This document shows, piece by piece, positions 46,500 through 56,303 of a stretch of 64,000 nt of DNA (positions within the stretch are counted from its first letter, which is position 1; each line of letters starts with the position of its first letter). The DNA is taken from the NCBI GenBank assembly GCA_006384855.1, contig VCJN01000911.1:1-64000 (forward strand), given 5' to 3'. The notes under the pieces are model-generated. The model was given only the letters and a program-made list of their open reading frames with translations, did not search any database and was not told the DNA's origin. A program made the position numbers and the translations under genes. The DNA comes from Tetraselmis striata. Its lineage: Eukaryota > Chlorophyta > Chlorodendrophyceae > Chlorodendrales > Chlorodendraceae.

Positions 46500-49400
46500 T
46501 CAATGGTTCATGAATTCCAACCGCGATGTCTCTGTAAGGCGGTTGGTCAACATCTCTGAGAGCAACGACGCATTCCGCCACAAGTTGTTGTCCGTCCTCA
46601 AGAAGCGCCACTTGTCAACAGGCTTGACGCGCTGGTAGGTCTTCTGCCCAAAATAGTGATCAAGGGCCTTGGTGATGAACGGGGTGCTGTGGGCACGGTG
46701 CGGAGCATTGTAGTCCACGATGCTCTCCTTCGCATACATGTCAAAGATGAGCCCTCTGGTACCTGTGGCATGCTTTGCAACGACACTGCACATGCCCTCG
46801 ACAACAGCTTCATTGCAAATTTTAAGCACACAATGCACATACATGTACATGAACCCAGGACACAACTTGTAAAAGGCCGGGTCAGTCATGATCTCAGCCT
46901 GTATCACTGTTCCGGACACAGTCTCCAAGCCATCCTTGTCATCATGCCACCTATGCTTCACCTGAGGGTGCTCACATTTGAAGGCCTTAACATCCGCAGT
47001 CATTTTCAAGGCAAGCGCTTTGCATTGGGAATAGCACTCATCAAACTCAGCAAGCTTAATCTGCCCTTTCTGTACCATCCAATCATGAATAGCGCGTAAG
47101 TTTGGGCCAACTTGACCATCAAGGAACGCTTCAAAAGATGCATAAGGCACATGTGATGTGCGAACGAACATGCGCAGGTCGACACATTGCGCCATTCGCT
47201 TTATCATTGCCTTTGCTGGGTTACTCTCAAATCGCCGAGTGAAATGGTGAACCACATTCGCGCACCAGTCAGCAACGTCATAGCCAATAGAGTTAAGTGC
47301 TTGCTTCGCACGCGATGAGCGTTGAACAGCAGCACGCGATGTGCGTTGGGAATCATGGGTTTCAGCATTACGCGGTGTAGCCGAAGCGCCGGAGCTTGAA
47401 CTGTTGGACTCGCTATCATCACTACTATCAGTGCTACCACCATCAAGCAGTTCAATATTCAAATCCACACCGATGAATTGGCCACGCTCCAAATGCTCCA
47501 GCCGAGTGCCAGGATGGGGTGAGGGTGTGCCCTTTTTCTTTGACGGTGCTGCCTTGCCATGCAAAAATGGGAAGTGTTCCTTAGGGAACCCACGGCCAGC
47601 GCGAAGCTCGCTCTCCAAAAATACCAAGCGCTTGACAAACCCTTCCTCGGTCTCAAGTATTTCCCAAGGTAGAACATTTACAGTTTGCATCACCAAGCTC
47701 ACCGACATGCACAACCGCAACAAGTCTGCCAAGATAACGACGTACGACACCCAATAAAAATTCATCATTTTCCCAAGCAAGGGTTCCAATGTCTGTGCAC
47801 TTTGCGCATCCGCATCTCGTACAAGCTCTTTCATCAGGGGCAGTAATGTTGCCCAATCGAATGCAAAGCTCTCATAAGTCTTAACTTCCGACTGTGCAAA
47901 CCTAGTTGTGCAAAACCGTTGTAGTTCACGCCACACAACACCGATATCTTCACCCATTTTTCTTGCTGCCTCGTAAGCTTTGCCATAGCTAAACTTTGAG
48001 ATAATTGCTGATATGTCTGTAGGTATATCTTTATACCAACTCACGGAGGGCAGGCCACCGACAAGTAGATCGTTTAATGCATTATCCACGCTAGTAGAGC
48101 CGTTGCGCTCAAGCCTAGTGTCCTTTAGCACAAGCTCAATGATGTGGGCTTTATCCCAAGCCATCATCAACCATTCCTTCATCGCCTCTACCTCAGGCGA
48201 GCCCACCGCGAACTCATGCCCACTTACACTCTTGAGATGTTGAATAGCCAACCAATCAGGGCATTTCAACTTAATATATTGCCCATCAGTTGCACATCCC
48301 GTGAATTGTTGAGCTAGTTGCTCACGCGTCAGTCCAAGCTTAAAAGAAAAAGAGTCGTAAAAGTCTCTCATCAAAGCCTCGCCAGTGTGGCCACTAAGCA
48401 ACCTGTAGTCAAAAAATATTGCTACCAGCTTGCCTTTCTCGAAGGTGATGATACCCATAGCTTGTCCAGTCCTATGCAACTCAGTAACCTTATCGGTGTT
48501 CCCAGCAAACACTCTTGGCATATTAGTCACGGGGTCTATCTCTTCCAAAAATGTCTTGAGGTTTTGCAATGTCACTTGGTAGAAAGAGTCAACCATGCCG
48601 CGCAGGAAAGCTCTGGAGTGGTTAATCTCCCCCACTAACCCACCATTGAGATAGCAGTCCAACACCTTGCCCTCAAATTGAACATAAGAACTCCCCTCAC
48701 GGATAGTTTGCAAGGCTAGCCTACCCAAAGTGAGGCCGGAGTTGCGGTGACGTTTAATTCTCTCATTTTCTTGACTAGCTTTTTTCAAAGCCAACTTATG
48801 GCTGTGGCTGAGAACATGCGACTTTAGAGTTTGCTTTAGGACCCTAAGTCGCTGGCCGCATTTGAAACGCGCAGAGGAAGAACCCGGCTCAGAGCAAGTA
48901 GGACAAGCAATGAAGCACTCCCCAGACTCGTCACGTTCATACTCAAACCCAAGAGTGGCAAGCACCTCTGCCTCGGTAGAGATACCCTTAAGTTTTGAGA
49001 TGGCTGCGTCAGGAGTAATAGTATCATTTGAAGCACTCGTGGACGTTTTCAAGAGCCGTACTACCTGCTCAGCAACACTGCTTGCCAACCCAGGAAACCC
49101 ATCCTTAATTTCTGATAGGATTCCCTTCAGGCGGCCTGTAAGATCGCGCCCTTCGGCCTCGGCCCGCGCTGGCTCAGCACCACTCCTTCCGCCAGCGGTA
49201 GATGAGGGCCCGGCAGCAGCCTCAACATCGGCTACGGCTGCTGTATGTTCCGGGGCTCGCGGCGTACGGTCGGGCGACTGAGTGGCTGGTATGGGCGCCG
49301 AGGGCGTGGGTTCCGGCGAATGCGGACGGGCCTGGGGCGCAGAGTGCTCGGAGGGCTCACCTGCTCGAGCCTGCTTGCTCGCGCGACGAATCTCGTCACC

Positions 49401-49616
49401 CTCCATGCTCGCCAAGAAACTGCGCTTGGCCACCTCGGCCTTGCGCGCTTTCTCCTTGCACTTGAACTTACCATTCTTGTTGAGCTTGAGATGATCCACG
49501 ACCTTGTCCCTGCGAGAAAACTCGTGAGGGCAGTGGGGGCAGCGCCACCGATTCGTGTCTGGATCGTGGCGAATATCCTCCAGTCGCCCAGGGCGACCGC
49601 CGCCACCGCCCGCCAT
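46500..49616 (-). CDS. hAT-like transposase (intact, 1038 aa)
   Basis: This is a single open frame without introns or frameshifts, unusual in this window. The ATG at 49616 (MAGGGGGRPG) is chosen because the longer frame runs through a poly-G tract giving a Pro run. An N-terminal BED-like finger (CPHCPHEFSRRDKVVDHL, residues about 26-43) precedes a Ser/Pro/Ala-rich linker (about 70-160). A second CxxC...HxxxH finger (FIACPTC ... HVLSHSH) and a hAT/ZNF862-like core follow: LVAIFFDYRLLSG, GCATDGQYIKL, MMAWDKAHIIELVLKD and LQRFCTTRFAQSE. DDE residues probably include the Asp of FFDYR and CATDG. A C-terminal dimerisation motif is not obvious. The coding sequence is visibly less GC-rich than its surroundings. 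It is either a recently active element or a domesticated gene. Confidence 0.75.
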   Translation of the reverse strand: MAGGGGGRPGRLEDIRHDPDTNRWRCPHCPHEFSRRDKVVDHLKLNKNGKFKCKEKARKAEVAKRSFLASMEGDEIRRASKQARAGEPSEHSAPQARPHSPEPTPSAPIPATQSPDRTPRAPEHTAAVADVEAAAGPSSTAGGRSGAEPARAEAEGRDLTGRLKGILSEIKDGFPGLASSVAEQVVRLLKTSTSASNDTITPDAAISKLKGISTEAEVLATLGFEYERDESGECFIACPTCSEPGSSSARFKCGQRLRVLKQTLKSHVLSHSHKLALKKASQENERIKRHRNSGLTLGRLALQTIREGSSYVQFEGKVLDCYLNGGLVGEINHSRAFLRGMVDSFYQVTLQNLKTFLEEIDPVTNMPRVFAGNTDKVTELHRTGQAMGIITFEKGKLVAIFFDYRLLSGHTGEALMRDFYDSFSFKLGLTREQLAQQFTGCATDGQYIKLKCPDWLAIQHLKSVSGHEFAVGSPEVEAMKEWLMMAWDKAHIIELVLKDTRLERNGSTSVDNALNDLLVGGLPSVSWYKDIPTDISAIISKFSYGKAYEAARKMGEDIGVVWRELQRFCTTRFAQSEVKTYESFAFDWATLLPLMKELVRDADAQSAQTLEPLLGKMMNFYWVSYVVILADLLRLCMSVSLVMQTVNVLPWEILETEEGFVKRLVFLESELRAGRGFPKEHFPFLHGKAAPSKKKGTPSPHPGTRLEHLERGQFIGVDLNIELLDGGSTDSSDDSESNSSSSGASATPRNAETHDSQRTSRAAVQRSSRAKQALNSIGYDVADWCANVVHHFTRRFESNPAKAMIKRMAQCVDLRMFVRTSHVPYASFEAFLDGQVGPNLRAIHDWMVQKGQIKLAEFDECYSQCKALALKMTADVKAFKCEHPQVKHRWHDDKDGLETVSGTVIQAEIMTDPAFYKLCPGFMYMYVHCVLKICNEAVVEGMCSVVAKHATGTRGLIFDMYAKESIVDYNAPHRAHSTPFITKALDHYFGQKTYQRVKPVDKWRFLRTDNNLWRNASLLSEMLTNRLTETSRLEFMNH

Positions 49617-49675
49617 GCGCGCTGCGCCGATCGAGTGGCGGCGGTCTACTTTCGACAAGTCGCCTGCTAGAGGCG

Positions 49676-49892
49676 GGGGGGGGGGGGGGGGGGGGGGGGA
49701 GGGGTTGCGCCAACGTGTTATGACTGTTGTTCGTAGGCCCGTAGAGATCGCTGTGTGTGCGAGCTGCGACACCCGCTGGGCCTGGCGGGCCCTGGGCTGC
49801 GAGGCTGCGACAAGACTGCTGCAACGTTGCTAGTTTTGCTACCCGGTACGCGGCTTATCACGCTGCTCCCCGCCCCCCCCCCCCCCCCCCCC
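49676..49892. repeat. Poly-G then poly-C run upstream of the hAT-like gene
   Basis: About 26 G lie near 49676-49701 and about 23 C near 49870-49892. The first sits 60 nt upstream of the chosen ATG. Confidence 0.85.
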
Positions 49893-50460
49893 GCGGCCCA
49901 GCTGGCGCTTTAACATCATAACGCTACTACCTGCTCCACCTGCAGTTGGACTGCGCCCGGGGGGTGGGACGCTGGGCAGCAAAGCAGAAAGTACTCGGCG
50001 TGCTCTTGGACAATGCAACTGGACTGCACGGAGGGGTCTGCAGGCGGAGGGCTCGGTCTGTAGGCCCCAAGCGCAGTCCAGTTTACAAATCCAGGGGGTT
50101 CAAATTAGTGTTCAGAGGGGTGTTCAAGGGGGCCAAAAGGCTTCGGGTGTGTATCGGTTTCATTACGCCCTTCAATGGCTGCCTGGGTCGGGGCTCGGCG
50201 TGGCGGGACGGGGGGGGAGTGGGGTCCTGGTGGGCCGGGGCCCCGGGGGCCCGCGAGCGGAGTTCGTAGGGTTTTGGCGGTACTTGGCCGGGCCCGGCCA
50301 CAAATTATATCATAATATTACGAGTACTGTATATAGACTTACTAACTATGTAGGCTAAGTAACTACACACAGCTTGCTATGCGTTGACATATATATTAGC
50401 AGGCCCGTCCCGGCGCGGGACTCCTCTCGTGGAATGGTGGATGTTCCTACATAATATACA

Positions 50461-50605
50461 GTCGCGCGGCTCACTCTCGCCCCCCGCGCCCCCCCCCACC
50501 CCCCCCCGGCTCCCCCGTCCTCGAAAACCCCCTGTTTCCCCCAAGGGTTCCGGAGGGCTCCAAAAACCCTCCTGCCCAGCGCATGTCTATACTACATAAT
50601 ATACA
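50461..50605. repeat. Short segment between two copies of the same terminal motif
   Basis: Both ends finish CTACATAATATACA (50447-50460 and 50592-50605). The interior is C-rich and non-coding. The repeat family that resumes at 50606 is the one tandemly repeated at 60686-62100, so 50605 is an insertion or rearrangement junction. Confidence 0.55.
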
Positions 50606-51430
50606 GCCCGCAGTGGGGGCAGGTGAACGCCCGCATCTCTCGCGCCCATACCCGTGTACTGTCGCTCCTAGCTCTTGTAACGAAGAGACGCTTTTCCATA
50701 CCCGACTCCCGTGCGTGGTGGAACCTTGTCTTACAGGCTGTTGCGCCGGACTTTTCCGGAGATTGGTGGTACGCTGTCGACGTACGCATCTCGGTTGACT
50801 GCGGGGATGCCTGGCGCGTGGTCGGAGCGCACCCTGAAACGCGGCCACGCTCCTTATCGCAAGATGTTGGGCAACAATCCACCTTGCATCTACACATCTC
50901 CGTGGGAGTATCACTGCTTGAGGGCCTGCGTAAAGACCTGGCGACAGGTCTGTGTGTGGGATCCATGCAGCGGGTTCGCCGGCACTGCACACGCTCTCTT
51001 CGGGAGGGCCAGGAGGGTGTTCTTGAGCGACGTCAACCCGTCTCGCGTGTCCCACTTCGTCGCGGACGCCTTGTCGCCGGAAACGCACGACAAGGCCGCT
51101 GCCATGTGCAAGGAGCCCTTTGTCGTTGTCACGTCGCCTTGGTTCACTCACCTGGATTTGCTCCTACCGTTGCTGGCGGCCTCCAAGGCGGATATCTGCT
51201 GCGTGTAGATTCCGAGCACCTACTTGACTCAAGGGCCCCTCCCGCGAATGGACTATCTCGACAGTCTGTTGACAGCGGGTCGTGTACTTATCATCGCGTC
51301 AAAGCACCCAAGAAACCCCGACACCAACAGACGCGCCTTGTGGTTGGTCGTCGGAAGAGATTCAGCGACTTTAACGGCGCATCTCTCGGACCACCTCGGC
51401 AAGCAGCGTGGGTTCGTGTATGGTCCGTGA
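50606..51430 (+). pseudogene. Retroelement-associated DNA methyltransferase-like ORF
   Basis: The best frame is 50711-51208. IYTSPWEYHCLRACV leads into a Rossmann-type motif I, VWDPCSGFAGTAHALFG. Then FLSDVNPS (acidic loop) and the catalytic-type tetrad in FVVVTSPWFTHLDLLLPLL follow; SPWF corresponds to the (D/N/S)PP(Y/F/W) motif of N6-adenine/N4-cytosine methyltransferases. One TAG at 51206 interrupts the frame. It then continues with MDYLDSLLTAGRVLIIASKH and ends at 51430. The 5' 100 nt belong to the repeat family found at 60686-62100. Dam-like methyltransferase domains occur in DIRS-type retroelements, so that origin is likely. No RT or tyrosine recombinase is adjacent. Confidence 0.6.
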
Positions 51431-51483
51431 CAGGGGGGTTCATGCAACGTTAGCTTCACTGCAATAACTCAGTGGGCAATACC
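51372..51483 (+). repeat. Direct repeat flanking the 30-bp array, left copy
   Basis: This 112-bp segment covers the 3' end of the methyltransferase ORF and following sequence (TAACGGCGCATC to GGGCAATACC). It is repeated with about 85% identity at 52093-52203. Confidence 0.85.
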
Positions 51484-51588
51484 TGATTAATCATTGTCAT
51501 TATCAACTATCATAACAAATCATTTTCGACCGCAGATGATAGTTGAATCGACTGCTGTCCGTCGATTTTACAAACCGCATTTCCTTTG

Positions 51589-52090
51589 ATAGCGCGGCCG
51601 GGGCAGCGGGGCGCCAACGCGCCGCGGCCGGGGGCAGCGGGGCGCCAACGCGCGGCGGCCGGGGGCAGCGGGGCGCCAACGCGCGGCGGCCGGGGGCAGC
51701 GGGGCGCCAACGCGCGGCGGCCGGGGGCAGCGGGGCGCCAACGCGCGGCGGCCGGGGGCAGCGGGGCGCCAACGCGCGGCGGCCGGGCGCGGCGGCCGGG
51801 GCAGCGCGGCGCCAACGCGCGGCGGCCGGGGGCAGCGCGGCGCCAACGCGCGGCGGCCGGGGGCAGCGCGGCGCCAACGCGCGGCGGCCGGGGGCAGCGC
51901 GGCGCCAACGCGCGGCGGCCGGGGGCAGCGCGGCGCCAACGCGCGGCGGCCGGGGCAGCGCGGCGCCAACGCGCGGCGGCCGGGGCAGCGCGGCGCCAAC
52001 GCGCGGCGGCCGGGGCAGCGCGGCGCCAACGCGCGGCGGCCGGGGCAGCGCGGCGCCAACGCGCGGCGGCCGGGGCAGCGCGGCGCCAAC
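51589..52090 (+). repeat. 30/31-bp GC-rich minisatellite, array 2
   Basis: There are about 16 units containing GCGGCCGGGGGCAGCG and CGCCAACGCGCG. The left part uses 31-bp units with GCAGCGGGGCGCC; the right part changes to GCAGCGCGGCGCC and then to 30-bp units. Long ORFs on both strands are artefacts of the repeat. The 5' flank (AACCGCATTTCCTTTGAT) is shared with array 3. Confidence 0.95.
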
Positions 52091-52092
52091 TG

Positions 52093-52203
52093 TAACGGCG
52101 CATCCCTCGAAGCACATGAGCAAGTAATGTGGGTTCGCATATGGTCCGTGACATGGGATTCATGCAGCTTTAGACTGGCTTCCATAGCTCACTGGGCAAT
52201 ACC
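52093..52203 (+). repeat. Direct repeat flanking the 30-bp array, right copy
   Basis: This is the second copy of 51372-51483. It contains GGGTTCGCATATGGTCCGTG, matching GGGTTCGTGTATGGTCCGTG in the left copy. Confidence 0.85.
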
Positions 52204-52297
52204 GCTTGTAACACATTGTACTCGCAGAGATGCCGAGTCGCACGTGGGAGTGCGGAGTGCCATTACAAAGTTACGCCTTTTACTAAAGCCACGGCTA

Positions 52298-54838
52298 TTA
52301 CGATTTGCGGGCACTTGTTCTTGGTTTACGCCTCGCCCTGCGTCCTCTGCCGCCCGCGGCCGGGGAGGCGGAAGGAGATGGAGCCCCCGTACCCGTTGCC
52401 GCCCGGAGATTCCCGCGCTGCGGCATGGCGTTCCCTCGACGGCGTTGCGACACGTTCCCGCCGTCTTGGGGCTGCCTCACAAGGGCCGCAGTAGGACCGC
52501 GAGGCCGATGCCTGCCTGGACGGTCGCTCATGTCGCCTGCCAGCCTCTCGAGCCGCGTCTTCTCCGTAGGGTCTCGCAGGGCACCCCACAGAAGCTTGTG
52601 GGAGCAGATGCCGTACAGCCAGAAGTGCTCGCAGTCGCATCTTGGCCGGCCGTTGTGAAGGGTCACTCGATTCAGGAAGACGAAGTCTCGCTCAATCGCC
52701 TCAATCGTCCATCGCGGTCTGCTCCCCACATTTCCGGCCAAGCTGTTGCGGTACTTCAGCACCGCTGGTCTAGTGACGCTGCGAGTGCCGATCTTGAAGG
52801 GGTCGCCGACGAGGTACAACGCCCCGTCGACCTCCATGTGGCTTCCCGGTGCATGCAGATAATCAACCGCGAAATGGACGTCCGTCGAGAGCTCCATGCC
52901 GAAGGCAGGGTTAATATGCTTGCTGCTGCGCTTGTACGTCTCGTCCTCCAGCCACTTGGGGAAGTGCTTCTCCATGAGGGAGTCGGTGGGGTTGCGCAAT
53001 CCCTTGGGAAAGGCGTTCTTGGCAGCGTTGTGCCACCCCTCCATGCTGTTATTCATGGCGGGAACACCCACGAAGGTGGAGGCTCTCGACCACCAGTCGA
53101 GGTTGGCGCCCAAATAATTGTCCTCGAACCACCGGGCGACTGGGCCCGGGGCTGACCTAGCCATCACTTGCAACAACTTGGTCCCGACAGCCTGTGCATG
53201 TTCCTCGGAGCGGCAAGAGTGAATCACCTTCACACACTCTTCGCACACCTTCCACTCGTGCTCTCCTCGGCATACCTGGACACGTCGACCGTTCACGCTC
53301 GTCGTCCCCTTCTTGAACTGGAACTTGTGAAGGACATGTATCCAACAGCCGATGGTCTGCAAGAGATGTACAGCGCGTACGCCTCAGCGGGGGAGATTCG
53401 TACCTATTGTCACGAGATTCCACCGAGAAGCGCGAAAAGGGTGGGAGGGCGCACCCTCGCAGTAGGGAAAACGTTTCTTTTGGCGACGCGAATGCCCCCC
53501 CCCCTTTGTCGCTCAAGAGCCCGCGTACGTTGGGCGAACTGCCATACAGCTTCTTGTGCGTATCCATCGTCGCCTTGAACAGGAGGGTCATCGCGGCCCC
53601 ATCCTCCTCTTGCGCGAAGCAGAAGGAGATTGGGCGGAAGCTGTGAACGAGGTTGTACTTCTCCATGTCATACTCGATTGAGTGGGTGCCAAGGGTCAAG
53701 AGGACCCACTTGCCGTAGTGAATCTTGTGCGTGCCGTCCGTGACGAGGCAGAGTGGAAGATTTCCCGTCTCAGCCAGCCGCAAGGTCCGAAACAGTCCCA
53801 TCGTAGTGAACACCACTCCGTTGGCCTCGTCGCAGAACTGTAGGACGACCAACTTGTCGTCTTCCAACGCCGCGTCGCTGTCAGCAGAGTGCATAGGTGG
53901 CATCTCGTTTCGACGAGCCCAATCTCTGAGGTCGGCGATAGACTCGTAGGCCCGGGGCCCCTTCTCTGCGCGAGTGAGGCTTTTTTTCCAGCCTTTAAAA
54001 GCCAATCGCCACGCCCTCACGTCCGCAATCTTCCTGTCGTCCTTCGCCAATTTCTCCACAAGTCGCATTGGCGCGTCGTCGACGTGCTCCTTCATCTGGG
54101 CTTTAACAACGAACATGCGAACTTTCCCGTCCACAACGACGTCAACCTCCTGCTGCGCGTGGAGGCGGTGGTCGCGCTGCATCTCCCAACGCTTGCTCAC
54201 CGGATCACGACAGATGCGGAGATGCGCAGGGCAATTAACGTGGGAGGCGCATTTATACACCTGCCGAGACCCAACCATTGTTAGGGGATACACTCGTCGT
54301 GGAACATGCCGAGATTCATGTGCAAGATGCCCCCCTTCAGACACAGCACGTATGCGTGAGGAGCACTCACATACGCGCCCTTGCTGACATATTGGGCCTT
54401 CCATTCGTCCATCATCCAGATCAACTCATGCACTGCGGCTTGCCTCGTGAGAAAGGTTGCGCCGCCAACCTTCCTCCAGTCGAATCTCAAACGCTTTTCC
54501 GCCCCTTGCACAGAAGCGCTCCCCTACTTGCATGGGCTTGGCGAGGGTGCTGGGCGCTTGCTTTGCTGGCTCCGCGGGGCGGGTCCGGCACGATCCGTAC
54601 CCGTAGCGCATGGGGGCGCGCTGTACAAAGGTTCACCAACCTCCGAAGGCAGACACGGAGGAGGGGCGAGCCCATGTAGCAGCTGCCCAGCAACGGCATT
54701 CACGCCCTCTTTGAAAAGCTTATCTCTGTGATCCGGTTGAAGGGGCAAACTGTCTAGGAAGGAGATGTAAGGCTGAATTTGCTCTTGGGCCTGGCGAAAG
54801 GCTTCGCTGCCCCACGGGGCTGACGAAGGGTCGGCCAT
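52298..54838 (-). CDS. MULE (MuDR-like) transposase with introns
   Basis: Exon 1 starts at ATG 54838 (MADPSSAPWGSEAFRQ) and ends near 54528; its 3' junction is unresolved. A second exon ends at 54371 (VSKGAY), followed by a 110-nt intron (54261-54370, GTGAGT...CTAAC...CAG). Exon 3 (54260-53455) begins VYKCASHVNCPAHLRI. Its C-x5-C and HxH cysteines and histidines form a WRKY/GCM1- or FLYWCH-like finger. MULE core motifs follow: LPLCLVTDGTHKIHY and VRGLLSDKG (catalytic Asp residues), then VAKRNVFPTAR. A 98-nt intron (53357-53454) joins this to TIGCWIHVLHKF. MNNSMEGWHNAAKN holds the probable catalytic Glu. A SWIM finger CDCEHFWLYGICSHKL precedes a basic tail. One frame conflict remains, at a 10-nt homopolymer (53495-53504). 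Confidence 0.8.
53495..53504 (-). other. Homopolymer frameshift in the MULE transposase
   Basis: A run of ten C (plus strand) follows the codons for LLSDK. The frame before it and the frame giving VAKRNVFPTAR differ by one base. Exon 3 is 806 nt where a multiple of three is required. One extra C, or two fewer, restores continuity, so this may be a base-calling error. Confidence 0.75.
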
Positions 54839-54885
54839 GACGGTTACGGAAGGACGTAAACGACAGCGGAGTGCAGTGGGAAAAA

Positions 54886-54936
54886 GGGCAAATATCGAGT
54901 CAAAATGGGCACATTTACGGACTCGAAAATGTACCC
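54886..54936. repeat. Palindromic block upstream of the MULE ATG
   Basis: The arms GGGCAAATATCGAGTC and GACTCGAAAATGTACCC flank an 18-nt centre containing TGGGCACATT. Related blocks occur at 56134-56185, about 56748-56770, 62696-62747 and 62998-63049. It lies about 50 nt upstream of the transposase start, so it may be a terminal or promoter element of the MULE family. Confidence 0.75.
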
Positions 54937-54948
54937 CCCTTAACTCGG

Positions 54949-54976
54949 TTTTGCACCCCCCAAGGGGGGTGCAAAA
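54949..54976. repeat. Perfect 13-bp hairpin
   Basis: TTTTGCACCCCCC (54949-54961) and GGGGGGTGCAAAA (54964-54976) are separated by AA. No T-run follows, so it is not a simple terminator. Confidence 0.9.
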
Positions 54977-55248
54977 ACTGAGTCCCGCCCAATACCGTAC
55001 GAATGTACGGCAAAACTGGCCTTTCACACATTCTTGCCAGCACTGTACGAGGTACCTTCATCTGTACTGCACTATGTACTACACAACAGTCCACCGCCCC
55101 TTGACGAGATGCGTCGCTACCAGTCCATGCTAACCGTTTTTGCCTCGAATGCTACTCCGCCGCTGTGCTTTTCACTCTTCTATCACTCGCAAGCACCCTC
55201 GCGCTTTTGTTCAGGGAGGCATCTTCACGCATCTTGGTTCACAAAAGC

Positions 55249-55914
55249 ATGGCAGACCGTCCTCGCAAAGGAAAATGCACCTCTGCCCGTTTGAAGACTC
55301 CGGCGGCGGGGGCATCTGCAGCTGCGCTTGGTTTCGACCCAACAACGGCTCCCGACGCACTGCTAGTGACTCCCATGGCGCAAGATTCTCCGCAGGTGCA
55401 CTTGCGTTCGGGCAGGAGGGCGTCTCAGGCTCCAATACCCACGACTCAGCCCATAAGGCCCCTGCAACCGGGCAGTGGGCAACATCGAAGCGGACCGCCA
55501 CGGGCTTGGTACGGAGATTCGCAGCCTTTGGCCGACCCGGGGCCTCAGCCTAACCCCCAGCCGCCTCAAGGTGTGCCACCTTTGGACCCACTCCCCGGAG
55601 CGACTCCAACGGTACGCGGACTCGCATCTTCGTTAGCATCACTCATCTCGGCGCCGTGGGCTGCGTTAAGCGCACCTCGCCATCGCGCATCTCAGGGATC
55701 TCAACTCACCCAGACCGCTGACGAACAGTCTGGAGCCGGTCAAGGTGAACCTTTGGCCACGATTCATGAGGATGAGCACGGACAGGAAGAGGAGGAGGAG
55801 GAGGGGCCCAATACTGTCGGAAGGTGTCCGCCAAAAACGAGCCCCGCCACAAGCGCCACAAGTGGGAGCAAAATGGTAACCCCTCGCCCCTTGTCAACAC
55901 AACCTCAAACGTGA
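55249..55914 (+). CDS. Gag-like or disordered retroelement ORF, copy 1
   Basis: The ORF encodes 221 aa from the ATG (MADRPRKGKCTSARLKTP). It is rich in Pro, Ala, Gln and Ser, with a basic N terminus, LRSGRRASQAPIPTTQP in the middle and an acidic run (EEEEEEG) near the end. No CCHC knuckle, protease or RT is visible. The composition and the second copy 1055 bp downstream suggest the N-terminal ORF of a retroelement, but I do not recognise it. A donor-like GTGAGG at the end of the frame may continue it into another exon. Confidence 0.4.
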   Translation: MADRPRKGKCTSARLKTPAAGASAAALGFDPTTAPDALLVTPMAQDSPQVHLRSGRRASQAPIPTTQPIRPLQPGSGQHRSGPPRAWYGDSQPLADPGPQPNPQPPQGVPPLDPLPGATPTVRGLASSLASLISAPWAALSAPRHRASQGSQLTQTADEQSGAGQGEPLATIHEDEHGQEEEEEEGPNTVGRCPPKTSPATSATSGSKMVTPRPLSTQPQT

Positions 55915-56303
55915 GGGCATCTTCGCGTGTGAGGGAAAAGATTCTCACACGCCCCCCCCCCTTTCCCTACATAGACCATCTCCACGACCCTTCTTCAACA
56001 ACAAGCGCCACTTGTCGACCCAATGCTCGGCGAGTGGAACTGCTACGAGCGGGACTTCCCTGCGTGCTTCGCCACCTGGCCCGAACCACAGGACGGGCAT
56101 CCCGACGACTACAAGAAGCATCACAAGGAAGAAGGGCAAATATCGAGTCAAAATGGGCACATTTCCGGACTCGAAATTACCCCCCTTGGCGTTTTCGTCT
56201 CGAATGCTACTCCGCCGCTGTGCTTTTCACTCATCTACCACTCACAAGCACCCTCGCGCTTGTATTTTGTGAGGCATCTTCACGCATCTTGGTTCACAAA
56301 AGC

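Larger units (their letters stand above)
46177..50460. mobile_element. Candidate 4.3-kb DNA transposon carrying the hAT-like gene
   Basis: TGTATATTATGTAGGAAC at 46177-46194 is perfectly complemented at 50443-50460, and the hAT-like transposase lies inside. The left end interrupts the LINE reverse transcriptase. No 8-bp target duplication is seen (CCCCGGGT versus GTCGCGCG). A further 14-bp copy of the right end lies at 50592-50605. The boundaries are therefore plausible but not proven to be those of the hAT element. Confidence 0.45.

Noticed and set aside
49617..49772. N-terminal extension of the hAT-like ORF
   Set aside because: It reads through a 26-nt homopolymer as a Pro run. The ATG at 49616 gives a normal start just before the zinc finger.
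46177..50605. LTR retrotransposon with TG...CA ends
   Set aside because: TGTATATTATGTAG and its complement have TG/CA ends, but there is no pair of direct long repeats, so they cannot be two LTRs.
51503..52185. ORFs of 169-217 codons on both strands
   Set aside because: Same artefact in minisatellite array 2.
52298..54404. MULE as a multiply frameshifted pseudogene
   Set aside because: Two of the apparent breaks become introns with canonical ends and matching phase. Only one homopolymer conflict remains within the core.
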